Shown one piece after another: positions 52,721 to 60,889 of a stretch of 64,000 nucleotides of DNA. This DNA is from Saccharopolyspora phatthalungensis (GTDB lineage Bacteria > Actinomycetota > Actinomycetes > Mycobacteriales > Pseudonocardiaceae). The notes below the pieces were generated by a model. The model ran no database searches. It was not told the DNA's origin and saw only the letters and a list, made by a program, of their open reading frames with translations. Where the stretch lies: the NCBI RefSeq assembly GCF_014203395.1, contig NZ_JACHIW010000001.1:2232001-2296000 (forward strand). Reading direction: 5' to 3'. Made by a program: the position numbers and the translations under genes. The stretch's first letter is position 1. Each line of letters starts with the position of its first letter.

Positions 52721-53362
52721 CTACCCGACGATTCGGTCGAGCTTCGCCGAGAGCCGGGGCTGGAGCTCATGCTCCGAGGTCGCGCGCTCCTCGACGTAGG
52801 CCAGCGAGCCCTCCACGACGCCGTACAGCCGGCTGGCCGCCGTGACGTCCTCGCTCGTCGGGGTGCGCAGGACCGCGTCGGTGCCGAACTCCCAGGTGGT
52901 CTGGTTCCGCGCACTGCCGAAGAACATTTCCGCGACGCCGGTCTCGTGCAGGAGGAGCAGTTCGATCGTGTCGTCCGGCTGTGGGCGCCAGAAGCCGGAC
53001 TCGCGGAACGCGGGCGCGATGACCTTGCCGCCCTCGCCGTCCAGCCGCCACGCGCGGCTCTCGTAGATCAGGAACGGACGGCCGTCGTGCGCGAGCGACA
53101 CCTGCTGGACGAAGCGGTACGACTCGTCCAGCGAGGGGTGCGACGCTTCGCCCTCGCCGCGCCACACGCCGACCAGCGGCAACAGCGACAGGCAGGCGTC
53201 GTGCAGCGACGGGCCCATTCGCAGGTTGGCGGTGTCGCCGGGGCCAGGCAGGTCGTCGAACTCCGGCAGGTTGCGGTGCCGGGTGAGCTTGGCGCGCTCC
53301 GCAGCCGCGGCGACCGCGGCATCGCCGCTGCCGCGCTGTGGTTCGTTCGGCGTTGCAGTCAT
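52721..53362 (-). CDS. Nitrobindin-family (DUF1794/FABP-like) protein
   Basis: A 213-residue beta-barrel protein orthologous by position to the mycobacterial nitrobindin gene, a heme protein thought to handle nitric oxide or peroxynitrite. The N-terminal strand LLPLVGVWRGEGEASHP has the family GxWxGxG motif. The middle has RPFLIYESRAWRLDGEGGKV and the last strands EMFFGSARNQTTWEFG to LAYVEERATSEHE. In family members the last strand has an HL motif providing the proximal heme ligand; here that position reads PRLSAKLDRIV with Arg, so heme binding is uncertain. It is preceded by a small membrane-protein gene. Confidence 0.85.
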   Translation of the reverse strand: MTATPNEPQRGSGDAAVAAAAERAKLTRHRNLPEFDDLPGPGDTANLRMGPSLHDACLSLLPLVGVWRGEGEASHPSLDESYRFVQQVSLAHDGRPFLIYESRAWRLDGEGGKVIAPAFRESGFWRPQPDDTIELLLLHETGVAEMFFGSARNQTTWEFGTDAVLRTPTSEDVTAASRLYGVVEGSLAYVEERATSEHELQPRLSAKLDRIVG

Positions 53363-53389
53363 CGCGTCGAGGCTACCGGTCGCCCCGGA

Positions 53390-53500
53390 TCAGTCGCTGA
53401 ACAGGCGGTACACCACGTAGCAGGCGAACCAGACGGTCGCCACCGCGGCGAGCCCGACGAGAGTGACGAGACCGTAGTGCAGGAAGTCGATGAGTTCCAC
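53390..53500 (-). CDS. 36-aa single-helix membrane protein
   Basis: A very short gene encoding VELIDFLHYGLVTLVGLAAV and a continuation ATVWFACYVVYRLFSD. It has one hydrophobic helix with a short acidic N terminus and a polar C terminus. It ends 27 bp upstream of the nitrobindin start in the same direction, which suggests cotranscription. The GTG at 53500 has no strong ribosome binding site. The clean hydrophobic pattern and the stop spacing support a real gene, but homologues cannot be checked here. Function unknown. Confidence 0.5.
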   Translation of the reverse strand: MELIDFLHYGLVTLVGLAAVATVWFACYVVYRLFSD

Positions 53501-53598
53501 GCGCAAAGGATAACCACCGCGATGCCCAGTTGAAGTGTGGCGTCGGGCATGATCTGCGGCGAACGCTGCGTCGAGCCAACAGCCGGGACGGAGATCAC

Positions 53599-54345
53599 AT
53601 GGACTTCGAGACGTTGCGCGAGCGGGCGCTGGCTTTCCGCGAGGACCTGTTGGCGCGCAAGGACAAGATCGCGCCGACCGACTTCGGCTGGTACCCGTAC
53701 GACACGATGGCGAACATCTTCCACCTGGACGCGCTGCTCAGCGGCGCGCGGCGGGAGGTCTTCGACCGGATCGCGGGTACCCGCGTCGCGGACATCGGCG
53801 CGGCCGACGGCGACTTCGGGTTCTTCCTGGAGGCAGAGCTCGGCTGCCGGGTGGACGTGATCGACAACGCGCCGACGAACTTCAACGGGCTGCGCGGCGC
53901 GCGTCGACTGGTCGAGGAGCTGAACTCCGGCGTCGAGGTGCACGAGATCGACCTGGACTCGCAGTTCCGCCTGCCCGCCGAGCATTACGGCGCGGTGTTC
54001 TTCCTCGGGCTGCTCTACCACCTGAAGAACCCGTTCTTCGCGCTCCAGGCGTTGGCCGAGCGCGCCGACCTTTGCTTCGTGTCGACCCGGATCGCGCAGG
54101 TCACCCCGGATGGCACCCGGATCCAGCAGCAGCCGGTGGCGTACCTGCTGGACCCGGCGGAGACCAACAACGACGCGACAAACTTCTGGATCTTCAGCGA
54201 GACGGGCCTGCGGCGGCTGTTCGACCGCACCGGATGGGAGGTCGTCGACTTCATCACCGTCGGCTGCCGCGAGGACTCCGACCCCAGCTCCCCGGATCGC
54301 GACGAACGTGCCTTCGCCCTTCTCCGTTCCAAAGTCGCCGACTGA
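53599..54345 (+). CDS. SAM-dependent methyltransferase (DUF1698/CmoB-like)
   Basis: A 248-residue methyltransferase. The N terminus (DFETLRERALAFREDLLARK) is helical. A segment DFGWYPYDTMANIFHLDALL follows. SAM-binding motif I is RVADIGAADGDFGFFLEAEL, motif II is RVDVIDNAPTNFNGL, and the motif IV area is GAVFFLGLLYHLKNPFFALQ. The LYHLxxP signature resembles the CmoB/DUF1698 group and some natural-product methyltransferases. The substrate is unknown. The ATG at 53599 follows GGGACGGAGATCAC. A perfect 19-bp hairpin terminates it before the convergent sseC operon. Confidence 0.85.
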   Translation: MDFETLRERALAFREDLLARKDKIAPTDFGWYPYDTMANIFHLDALLSGARREVFDRIAGTRVADIGAADGDFGFFLEAELGCRVDVIDNAPTNFNGLRGARRLVEELNSGVEVHEIDLDSQFRLPAEHYGAVFFLGLLYHLKNPFFALQALAERADLCFVSTRIAQVTPDGTRIQQQPVAYLLDPAETNNDATNFWIFSETGLRRLFDRTGWEVVDFITVGCREDSDPSSPDRDERAFALLRSKVAD

Positions 54346-54436
54346 CCGCGCATGGCGCCGTTTCCGGCTCGTCCGCGAAAGGGCTGCCGCGGATCGCGGC
54401 GACCACAGTGGTCGGACGTCGCGCCGGCCGGGAAAA

Positions 54437-54479
54437 GCGGAGGGCACCTTGGACCCAGCTGGTCCAAGGTGCCCTCCGC
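54437..54479. terminator. Perfect 19-bp bidirectional terminator
   Basis: The arms GCGGAGGGCACCTTGGACC (54437-54455) and its exact complement (54461-54479) enclose a CAGCT loop. It lies between the convergent methyltransferase and sseC stops, 9 bp from the latter. It is the most stable hairpin seen in the window. Confidence 0.9.
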
Positions 54480-54488
54480 CGGGAGAAA

Positions 54489-54788
54489 TCAGGCCACGGC
54501 GATGTCCACCGGGTGGATGCCCGGGCCTGCGGGCGAGACGTCCGCCTGGCCCTTACCGTCCCGGTGCAGCGCCCGGACGGTCCAGGTGCCGGCCGCGGCG
54601 TAGAAGCGGAAGTCGCCCTCCGGCGAGGAGACTACCTCCGCGGTGAATTCGCCGGAGGAGTCCAGCAGGCGGACGAAAGCCCCGCCGACCGGCTGGTCCC
54701 CAGCACGCACCTTGCCCGTCACGACGACCTGGTCGGTGTCCTCGGCGACCGCCGTGCCCGACTGCTGCGGCGCTCCGCATCCGCTCAT
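54489..54788 (-). CDS. sseC: SseC-like protein (DUF1416)
   Basis: A 99-residue DUF1416 protein, known in mycobacteria as SseC and always encoded next to the rhodanese-type sulfurtransferase. It starts with SGCGAPQQSG, then a single beta-sandwich domain (VVVTGKVRAGDQPVGGAFVR, FTAEVVSSPEGDFRFYAA, GTWTVRALHRDGKGQADVSP). The domain has a transthyretin/carboxypeptidase-regulatory look. The conserved N-terminal Cys may accept sulfur, but that is inference. The ATG at 54788 has GGAG 8 nt upstream, preferred to a TTG two codons earlier. It is last in the DUF4395-sulfurtransferase-sseC operon. Confidence 0.9.
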   Translation of the reverse strand: MSGCGAPQQSGTAVAEDTDQVVVTGKVRAGDQPVGGAFVRLLDSSGEFTAEVVSSPEGDFRFYAAAGTWTVRALHRDGKGQADVSPAGPGIHPVDIAVA

Positions 54789-54846
54789 GCTCAACGCTCC
54801 TTCAGTGCTGGATGTTCAAAGCGGCCAAGCCGCTTTGGGATCTTCT

Positions 54847-55695
54847 TCAGTTCTTGGCTTCTTCGGCGGGGTTCGCGATCGGGACACCGACCAGCGAGCC
54901 GTACTCGGTCCACGAGCCGTCGTAGTTCTTGACGTTGGTGTTGCCGAGCAGTTCACGGAGCACGAACCAGGTGTGCGAGGAACGCTCGCCGATGCGGCAG
55001 TAGGCGATGGTGTCCTTCGTGGTGTCGAGCCCAGCCTCCTGGTAGAGCTCGGCCAACTCGTCGTCGGACTTGAAGGTGCCGTCCTCGTTCGCGGCCTTGC
55101 TCCACGGCACGTTGATCGCCGACGGGATGTGCCCGGCGCGCTGCGCCGACTCCTGCGGCAGGTGTGCCGGGGCCAGCAGCTTGCCCGCGAATTCGTCGGG
55201 CGAGCGGACGTCGACCAGGTTCTTGGTGTCGATCGCGGCCACGACCTCGTCCCGGAACGCCCGGATCGAGGTGTCCGGCTCCTGCGCCTGGTAGGTGGTC
55301 GCGGCCTTGTTCGGCTCTTCCTTGGTCAGCTCCCGGCCGTCGAGCTCCCACTTCTTGCGGCCGCCGTCGAGCAGCTTGACGTCGCCGTGCCCGTACAGCT
55401 TGAAGTACCAGTAGGCGTACGCGGCGAACCAGTTGTTGTTGCCGCCGTACAGGATCACCGTGTCGTCGTTGCCGATTCCCTTGGCGGACAGCAACTTCTC
55501 GAAGCCTTCGCGGTTGACGAAGTCGCGGCGGACGTGGTCCTGGAGCTCGTTCTTCCAGTCCAGCTTGATGGCCCCAGGGATGTGGCCGCCGTCGTAGGCG
55601 GTGGTGTCCTCGTCCACCTCGGCGAACACCACGCCGGGGGTGTTCAGGTTGTTTTCGGCCCACTCGGTGGAAACCAGGACCTCTGCGCGGCTCAT
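54847..55695 (-). CDS. Thiosulfate sulfurtransferase (rhodanese, CysA2/SseA type)
   Basis: A 282-residue two-domain rhodanese that transfers sulfane sulfur from thiosulfate to acceptors. The first, inactive domain (residues 1-140) includes VFAEVDEDTTAYDGGHIPGA and ILYGGNNNWFAAYAYWYFK. The second has VDVRSPDEFAGKLL, HIPSAINVPWSKA and the active loop AYCRIGERSSHTWFVL with the persulfide Cys. The ATG at 55695 overlaps the stop of the DUF4395 gene by 4 bp (ATGA). A polycysteine leader peptide upstream of the operon suggests control by cysteine supply. The mycobacterial orthologue is called CysA2. Confidence 0.94.
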   Translation of the reverse strand: MSRAEVLVSTEWAENNLNTPGVVFAEVDEDTTAYDGGHIPGAIKLDWKNELQDHVRRDFVNREGFEKLLSAKGIGNDDTVILYGGNNNWFAAYAYWYFKLYGHGDVKLLDGGRKKWELDGRELTKEEPNKAATTYQAQEPDTSIRAFRDEVVAAIDTKNLVDVRSPDEFAGKLLAPAHLPQESAQRAGHIPSAINVPWSKAANEDGTFKSDDELAELYQEAGLDTTKDTIAYCRIGERSSHTWFVLRELLGNTNVKNYDGSWTEYGSLVGVPIANPAEEAKN

Positions 55696-56177
55696 CGAGC
55701 GACTCCTTCGTTGATCTTCGGTGGGTTCGAGCGGGTGTCTGATGTGGACACTCCGGCGGGGGCGACGCGCCGGAGCAGCAGGTACATCTGGCAGCCGAGG
55801 CAGTAGCCGAACACCGCGTTGAGCAGCGCGGCCACTAGGGCGAACGCGTTCGCCACGATGCCCAGCGCGGTCCACTCGGCGGCGTAGCCGATGGTGGCCA
55901 TCAGCGCGAAGGCGAAGCCGACCCCTTGGGAGAACCGGACCGGTGCCGAGTCTTCGCGTTCGTCCGGATCGATCGGCGCGAGGCGCGGTTGCACTGTCTG
56001 CCGGTACAGATAACCCCACGGGTTGAGCCGCATTCCGACGAAGGCGCACATCCCGAACAGCACCGTCTGCGCCGCGAGCACCCGCCAGCTGCCGGTGACC
56101 AGTCCGAGCGCGAGGACCGCGCTGGTCATCCCTGCGGTGAAGCGAACGCCACGGGGGTCGAGCGTGACGGCAGACAT
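55692..56177 (-). CDS. DUF4395 membrane protein
   Basis: A 161-residue DUF4395 protein with four predicted membrane helices (FTAGMTSAVLALGLVTG, VLAAQTVLFGMCAFVGM, VGFAFALMATIGYAAEW, and NAVFGYCLGCQMYLLL). The LGCQMY segment with its Cys near the membrane face is characteristic. In actinobacteria the family is placed in front of the sulfurtransferase and sseC genes or beside thioredoxins, as here, so a role in thiol or sulfur handling at the membrane is likely but unproven. The ATG at 56177 has an AGGAGGCTCC ribosome binding site that touches a predicted hairpin. Confidence 0.88.
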   Translation of the reverse strand: MSAVTLDPRGVRFTAGMTSAVLALGLVTGSWRVLAAQTVLFGMCAFVGMRLNPWGYLYRQTVQPRLAPIDPDEREDSAPVRFSQGVGFAFALMATIGYAAEWTALGIVANAFALVAALLNAVFGYCLGCQMYLLLRRVAPAGVSTSDTRSNPPKINEGVAR

Positions 56178-56181
56178 GGAG

Positions 56182-56219
56182 CCTCCTGACTAGTGGACTT
56201 CGACTGCCGAGTCCGTCAG
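56182..56219 (-). promoter_or_regulatory. Hairpin touching the DUF4395 ribosome binding site
   Basis: On the minus strand CTGACGGACT (56210-56219) can pair with AGTCC-acta-GTCAG (56186-56199, with a 4-nt bulge). The right arm ends inside the AGGAGG ribosome binding site (56182-56187) of the DUF4395 gene. With a translated cysteine-rich leader upstream, this hairpin could couple cysteine supply to operon expression. Confidence 0.5.
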
Positions 56220-56283
56220 GCGGTTTTGGACGCGCCCTCGCCGTGGCACAGCCGCGCAAGGTGCAAGACGTATTACCGCCCGG

Positions 56284-56358
56284 TCAGTGCCCGCAACACA
56301 GGCTGCTGCCCACGCGGCACAGATCGACCGCGCGCCTCCGGGTCAGCAGTACATGCAC
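56284..56358 (-). CDS. Polycysteine leader peptide (leaderless, 24 aa)
   Basis: A 24-residue peptide beginning MHVLLTRRRAVDLCRV and ending GSSLCCGH, with Cys at positions 14, 21 and 22. It matches the actinobacterial leader-peptide type RRxVDLCRxxSxLCC that precedes sulfur genes; in mycobacteria such leaderless Cys-rich frames act as cysteine-responsive attenuators, including upstream of the cysA2 operon. The GTG lies 7 nt after a TAATCT -10 element, so the mRNA should start on the start codon. The DUF4395-sulfurtransferase-sseC operon begins 107 bp downstream. Ribosome stalling at the Cys codons when charged tRNA-Cys is low would change folding of the following RNA. Confidence 0.85.
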   Translation of the reverse strand: MHVLLTRRRAVDLCRVGSSLCCGH

Positions 56359-56365
56359 GACTCGG

Positions 56366-56371
56366 AGATTA
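56366..56371 (-). promoter_or_regulatory. -10 element of the cysteine leader and sulfur operon
   Basis: On the minus strand the hexamer TAATCT matches TANNNT and ends 7 nt before the leader GTG. The -35 region 17 nt upstream (TTCCCG) is weak. No ribosome binding site is present. The rest of the 330-bp gap (56372-56507) shows no gene. Confidence 0.65.
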
Positions 56372-56507
56372 CCGGCTAGACCGATCGGCGGGAAGCTCGT
56401 TCACTAGGTGAGACGCCTTGCACGTCGTTGAGATCGAATCGGCTCGGCGACGAACGGCCGGCTCGGCTGTTCCAGCGAGGCGCTTGGTCCGTTCGCCCCG
56501 CACCTCA

Positions 56508-56954
56508 TCACCGCAGGTGGGCGCGCAGAGTAGCGGCGAGGGCGTCGCGGCGGGGGACGCCGCCGACCCGGAACAGCTCTCGGCCCGTGCTGTCCAGCGC
56601 GAGCGTGGTCGGGGTGGTGTGCACCCGAAGCGGGGTCGACCACTCTGGGTGGTTGGTGAGGTCGATCTCCACGTGGCGCACGCCTTCGGTGCGCTCGGCG
56701 AAGTCGGTGAGCAGGATGCGGGCGTGCCGGCACGGTGCGCAGAAGGTGGTGGACAGCTGCAACAGCGTCACCTCAGCGTCGTCGTCAGAGGCCTCGGCGA
56801 GTCGCCGCCGCAGGCCCTCGGGCATCTGGTCGACCAAGACCTCCTCGCCGGTTCCGCGTTTCGTGCGCGCCTTGCCTTGTCTGGAGCGCCATAACAAGCC
56901 GAAGACCACGGCGGCGGCGACGGCGATCAGCAGCGCCCAGGTACCCGTGTTCAC
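56508..56954 (-). CDS. Membrane-anchored thioredoxin-like protein (ThiX type)
   Basis: A 148-residue thioredoxin-fold protein with an N-terminal membrane anchor (TWALLIAVAAAVVFGLLW, residues 5-22) and the redox motif STTFCAPCRHARIL (CxxC) at about residues 72-75. Conserved cis-Pro is in VHTTPTTLALD. With the anchor uncleaved, the domain orientation is not certain. The orthologue in mycobacteria, ThiX, lies in the same order next to the sulfurtransferase. The GTG at 56954 overlaps the stop of the DUF2993 gene by 4 bp. It is probably cotranscribed with that gene. Confidence 0.87.
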   Translation of the reverse strand: MNTGTWALLIAVAAAVVFGLLWRSRQGKARTKRGTGEEVLVDQMPEGLRRRLAEASDDDAEVTLLQLSTTFCAPCRHARILLTDFAERTEGVRHVEIDLTNHPEWSTPLRVHTTPTTLALDSTGRELFRVGGVPRRDALAATLRAHLR

Positions 56955-57754
56955 CCCGTGGTCACCCCGCTGCCGCTGATGGTGACGTTGTCCGCGGTGC
57001 CCTCGATGACCAGCGCGCCGCGCTCGGCCCGCACCGCGGTCGGCTTGATCTCGAACGGCAGCATGCCGGGGTCGAGCGTGGTGCTGAACTTCTTGAGCAC
57101 CGACTGCTCGAAAAGTTTCGGCAGCTCGATCGGCCCGAACGCGCTGTTGTTCAGGTCCAGCTTCCGCGGGTCGATCTGCATCTTGCCGTTGACCAGCGAC
57201 AACACCGCGATCACCCGCACCTTGTTGGCGGAGCCCGCGATGTTCACGGTGCCGTCGAGCTGCACCACGGCCTTGGTGTCGTCGGTGCCGGCCGCGAGCT
57301 GCTCATCGGCGCTGCTCAGTTTGCCGTCATCGTCGGCCAGCGCGTCCTTGGCCGCCGGTTCGATCGTGAGGTCCTGGATGCCGATCAGCCGGGCGATGTC
57401 GGATGCCTTCAGCTTTACCCGGCCGTCGAGCTGGTCGATGGTGACGTGGTCGGCGGTGCCGGCCACCACGTCGGCGGTGGAGACCCGCGCGCCGTGCAGG
57501 TCGGCCTCGATGCCGACTTCGTTGAACCGTCCGACCTGCACCGCATTGGCCGCCAGCTGCACGTCGCGGTAGTTCCCGGCGATGACCTGCGTGAGGAACG
57601 GGAAGCCGTTGATCCGCACGTCCGGGGTTTCGCGGAGGTGCAATTTCGCGGCCACCCGCTTCGCCACCTGGTACTCAGCGATCGCGGCGGCGCCGAAGTC
57701 CGCACCGATCAGGAGGCCGAAGATGATGACGAGGGAGATGGCGAGCTTCTTCAC
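56951..57754 (-). CDS. DUF2993 family lipoprotein-like/membrane-anchored protein
   Basis: A 267-residue DUF2993 protein with one N-terminal hydrophobic helix (KKLAISLVIIFGLLIGADFG) and a long beta-rich external region of repeated short strands (VRINGFPFLTQVIAGNYRDV, VQVGRFNEVGIEADLHGARV, VDGxV-type segments). The family is thought to have a tubular lipid-binding fold like LolA or tubular lipid-binding domains. The mycobacterial orthologue lies in the same place next to thiX. The GTG at 57754 fits the hydrophobic N terminus, although its ribosome binding site is weak. Function unknown. Confidence 0.83.
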   Translation of the reverse strand: MKKLAISLVIIFGLLIGADFGAAAIAEYQVAKRVAAKLHLRETPDVRINGFPFLTQVIAGNYRDVQLAANAVQVGRFNEVGIEADLHGARVSTADVVAGTADHVTIDQLDGRVKLKASDIARLIGIQDLTIEPAAKDALADDDGKLSSADEQLAAGTDDTKAVVQLDGTVNIAGSANKVRVIAVLSLVNGKMQIDPRKLDLNNSAFGPIELPKLFEQSVLKKFSTTLDPGMLPFEIKPTAVRAERGALVIEGTADNVTISGSGVTTG

Positions 57755-57810
57755 CGAGCGGTCCGTTCTGTCGGGGCCTGGCTTGATGGCCGACGACTTC
57801 CCCGTTAGCA

Positions 57811-58560
57811 CTAGCGGCCACCACGATCGGGTGACACCACTGTATCGGCCGCCCACCCGGCGATCCGGTCCACCAATTCGGGGCTGGTCGCGCTCTCGGC
57901 GTGTCGCATGCCCGCTTCCAGCCATAGCTCGCCGCCGCCGGCTTCGCTGAGCGCGACGGCATCGGCCACCGGGAAATAGTGGTCTTCATCACCATGCACG
58001 ATCAGCAGCGGCACCGGGATGCGCGGCACCAGTTCGATGGGCGAGACCGGCACGTCGGGCCACGGCGCGCCGAGGCGCACGCCGAGCAGCCGGGCGCCCC
58101 AGCGGCCGTGCGGCTGCTCCAGCAGCCAGTGCACCCTGCGCATCGCGGGTGTGTCGCGGACCCACCAGCGCGCCGGGCTGCTCACCGCGATCACCGCATC
58201 CGGTGGCGTGGAAAGGGCCGCGTGACGCAGCACCACCGAGCCGCCCAGCGAGAAACCGACGGTTACAACTTTGTTACAGCCGAGGGTGCGGAGGCGCTCG
58301 ACGGCGGCGGCGATGTCCAGGGTCTCGGCCGGGCCGACGGTAGTCCGGCCCCCCGAGCGACCGTGGCCGCGGAAATCGACCGCGAGCACCGGGGCGCGGC
58401 TCGACAACCGCTCCAGCACGCGCCTGACACTGGGCTTGCGCACGTGGTTTGTGAAACCGTGCCCGACCACGAAACCCAGGTCGGCGGGCAGCCCGGGGCC
58501 CGGGTAGAGCAGGCCGCGCAGCCTGGTGCCGTCGGCGGCCGCGAGCGTGACTGAGCGCAC
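57811..58560 (-). CDS. Alpha/beta hydrolase
   Basis: A 249-residue serine hydrolase. The nucleophile elbow is [10 protein letters not shown], the acid is in [14 protein letters not shown], and the His is in GMRHAES; together these form a normal Ser-Asp-His triad. [12 protein letters not shown] near residue 30 gives the oxyanion [12 protein letters not shown] is also typical. The cap between strands 6 and 7 is short, suggesting an esterase or lipase on small acyl substrates. The GTG at 58560 gives a normal N terminus; GTG 58578 is an alternative. It is divergent from glnR and upstream of the DUF2993-thiX pair in the same direction. Confidence 0.87.
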   Translation of the reverse strand: MRSVTLAAADGTRLRGLLYPGPGLPADLGFVVGHGFTNHVRKPSVRRVLERLSSRAPVLAVDFRGHGRSGGRTTVGPAETLDIAAAVERLRTLGCNKVVTVGFSLGGSVVLRHAALSTPPDAVIAVSSPARWWVRDTPAMRRVHWLLEQPHGRWGARLLGVRLGAPWPDVPVSPIELVPRIPVPLLIVHGDEDHYFPVADAVALSEAGGGELWLEAGMRHAESATSPELVDRIAGWAADTVVSPDRGGR

Positions 58561-58758
58561 GTGACATCTGCCCGTAACAAAAGGTCGCCCGCGGTTCACA
58601 AATGTGATGCCCTCGGTTGGACCTGGGTCTTTCCGCCGCATTTCGGTTATTCTCCTTGCCATCCACAGGCAACGACGCCGAGTCATCCGCTCCCGGAGTG
58701 GATGACCACTCTGCCACCGGTCGTCGGTTGTTCTCGCCTTGGGACGGAGGCCCCTTTG

Positions 58759-59517
58759 ATGAGCTCCGAGCTGCTGCTGCTGACCAGCGAATCAGACTGC
58801 GAAGCGGTGTTGCCCTCGCTGACCCTGTTGCCGCACCGAGTCCGCACCCTGCCCGCCGATCCCGGCGCCATTCTTTCCGGCGGCGCACACGACGTGATCC
58901 TCGTCGACGCCCGGACCGACCTGGCCGGCGCCCGTGACCTGTGCCGCCTGCTGTCGGCCGGTGACGTGCCGGTGGTCGCGCTGGTGAACGAGGGCGGGCT
59001 GGTCACGATCAGCGCCGAATGGGGCGTCGACGACATCCTGCTGCCGACCACCGGTCCGGCCGAGATCGATGCCCGGCTGCGGCTGCTGGTCTCGCGCCGC
59101 AGCAACAACAACTCCGGCGGCGACGGCTCGCTGAGCGTCGGTGACCTGGTGATCGAGGAAACGACCTACACCGCACGGCTGAAGGGGCGGGCGCTGGAGC
59201 TCACCTACAAGGAGTTCGAGCTGCTCAAGTTCCTCGCCCAGCACGCGGGCCGGGTGTTCACCCGGGCCCAGCTGCTGCAGGAGGTGTGGGGCTACGACTT
59301 CTTCGGCGGCACCCGCACCGTCGACGTCCACGTGCGGCGGCTGCGCGCGAAGCTCGGCCCGGAGCACGATTCGATGATCGGCACGGTCCGCAACGTCGGC
59401 TACAAGTTCGTCCGCCCGAACCGCGGCAACTCCCCGCTGGCGGCCGAGGTGCAGCGGGCCGAGGCGGAGCAGGCCGAATTCCACATCGCCGAGCGCGAGA
59501 GGGTCAGCACGTACTGA
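58759..59517 (+). CDS. glnR: GlnR-type orphan response regulator of nitrogen metabolism
   Basis: A 252-residue OmpR-family regulator orthologous to actinobacterial GlnR, the global activator/repressor of nitrogen assimilation. The atypical receiver domain starts [20 protein letters not shown] and has [20 protein letters not shown] with the conserved Asp, but lacks the normal acidic pocket; in other species this Asp serves dimer formation rather than phosphorylation. The C-terminal winged helix is [18 protein letters not shown] to [14 protein letters not shown]. The ATG at 58759 has a GGACGGAGG ribosome binding site. Its position before mshD and pst genes matches mycobacteria, where the orthologue also lies next to mshD. 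Confidence 0.93.
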   Translation: MSSELLLLTSESDCEAVLPSLTLLPHRVRTLPADPGAILSGGAHDVILVDARTDLAGARDLCRLLSAGDVPVVALVNEGGLVTISAEWGVDDILLPTTGPAEIDARLRLLVSRRSNNNSGGDGSLSVGDLVIEETTYTARLKGRALELTYKEFELLKFLAQHAGRVFTRAQLLQEVWGYDFFGGTRTVDVHVRRLRAKLGPEHDSMIGTVRNVGYKFVRPNRGNSPLAAEVQRAEAEQAEFHIAERERVSTY

Positions 59518-59600
59518 TCCCGATGCGGGTACCGCTCGTGCGCAGCGGGATTTCCGATTTCGCCTGAAATATGGGGATTTGTCCCCGACAGGCAGCGCCC

Positions 59601-60830
59601 CTAGCGGCTGGGGCGGTGGCGCCAGGCCCGGCGGAGCGCGCCGAGGGCGAAGCAGGCGAGCCCGCTGAGCACCGATGTCCAGGGCAAGGCGAACGCGAGG
59701 ACCACGCAGCCGACGAAACCGAGCACCGGGAGCGCTCGGGGAAACCAGCGCTGAGCGCGGGGCAAGGTGAACGCGGATGCGTTGGCGATCGCGTAGTACA
59801 CCAGCACGCCGAAGGACGAGAACCCGATCGCGCCGCGCAAATCCGTGACCAAGACGAGCAGGACCACCGCCGCGATGATCACCAGCTCCGCGCGGTGCGG
59901 GGTCGCGAAGCGCGGATGCACCGCGGCCAGCGGAGCAGGCAGATCACCTTCCCGGGCCATCGCCAGCGTCGTCCGGCCGACGCCCGCGAGCAGCGCGAGC
60001 AACGAACCGAGTGCAGCGACGCCGGCCCCGACCACCGCAACCGGCGCCAACTGGTGCAATCCACCGGCCCGCACGGCGTCGGCCAGCGGAGCCGACGAGG
60101 CCGCGAGGCCGGCCGGGCCGAGTGCCACCAGCAGAGTGGCGGCGACCGCGAAGTACAGGCACACCACGATCCCGAGCGCGATCGGAATCGCGCGTGGGAT
60201 CGTGCGCCGCGGATCGCGGACCTCCTCGCCGAGCGTCGCGATGCGCGCGTAGCCCGCGAACGCAAAAAACAGCAGCCCGGCCGACTGCAGGATGCCCAGC
60301 GGCGCAGGCGGCGGGGATACCGAGGCGGCGGCCGAGGCGCCCCCGAGCCAGACCGCGAGCAGCGTGCACGCGAGCGCTGCCAGCGTGACCGCGAGCAAGA
60401 TGCGAGCGAGCTTGGCAGTCCGCGTGACGCCTACGTAGTTCACGGCACCCAGAGTCGCGGCAAGCGCCGCCGCGGTGGGCTTGGGGGCGGCGGGGACGAG
60501 ATACGCGGCGGCGGTCAGCGCCATCGCCGCGCACGAGGCTGTCTTGCCGAGCACGAAGCCCCAGCCCGCGAGGTAGCCCCAGAAGGGGCCGAGTCGTTCA
60601 CGGCCGTAGAGGTAGGTGCCGCCTGCCGCCGGGTACTGCGCCGCCAGCACGGCGGAGCTGCTCGCGTTGCAGAACGCGATGATCGCCGCGACGGCCAGGC
60701 CGATGATCAGGGCGGCCCCGGCCGCTGCGGCGGCCGGGGCGAAGGCGCTGAACAGGCCCGCTCCGATCATGGCGGCGAGCCCGATCACCACCGCGTCGGC
60801 GGTGGTGAGCCGTCGGCGGAGTCGGGTCAC
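59601..60830 (-). CDS. APC-family amino acid permease
   Basis: A 409-residue transporter with about 12 membrane helices. The TM1 unwound region VIGLAAMIGAGLFSAF has the APC hallmark GxGxF. Other landmarks are YPAAGGTYLYGRERLGPFWG in TM3 and FFAFAGYARIATLGEEVRDP in TM6, and a shortened C terminus ends after TM12. The substrate is probably an amino acid or polyamine. The GTG at 60830 has no strong ribosome binding site. It is convergent with glnR and divergent from mshD; a nitrogen link through GlnR is possible, but no operator was seen. Confidence 0.88.
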   Translation of the reverse strand: MTRLRRRLTTADAVVIGLAAMIGAGLFSAFAPAAAAAGAALIIGLAVAAIIAFCNASSSAVLAAQYPAAGGTYLYGRERLGPFWGYLAGWGFVLGKTASCAAMALTAAAYLVPAAPKPTAAALAATLGAVNYVGVTRTAKLARILLAVTLAALACTLLAVWLGGASAAASVSPPPAPLGILQSAGLLFFAFAGYARIATLGEEVRDPRRTIPRAIPIALGIVVCLYFAVAATLLVALGPAGLAASSAPLADAVRAGGLHQLAPVAVVGAGVAALGSLLALLAGVGRTTLAMAREGDLPAPLAAVHPRFATPHRAELVIIAAVVLLVLVTDLRGAIGFSSFGVLVYYAIANASAFTLPRAQRWFPRALPVLGFVGCVVLAFALPWTSVLSGLACFALGALRRAWRHRPSR

Positions 60831-60876
60831 GCGACGTTCTTAGCGTTCTGCCCGCGTGAACCGCAAGGATCCTGGG

Positions 60877-60882
60877 TAACGT
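60877..60882 (+). promoter_or_regulatory. Candidate -10 element of leaderless mshD
   Basis: TAACGT matches TANNNT and ends 7 nt before the mshD GTG at 60890. No ribosome binding site lies between. Confidence 0.55.
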
Positions 60883-60889
60883 CGATGGC

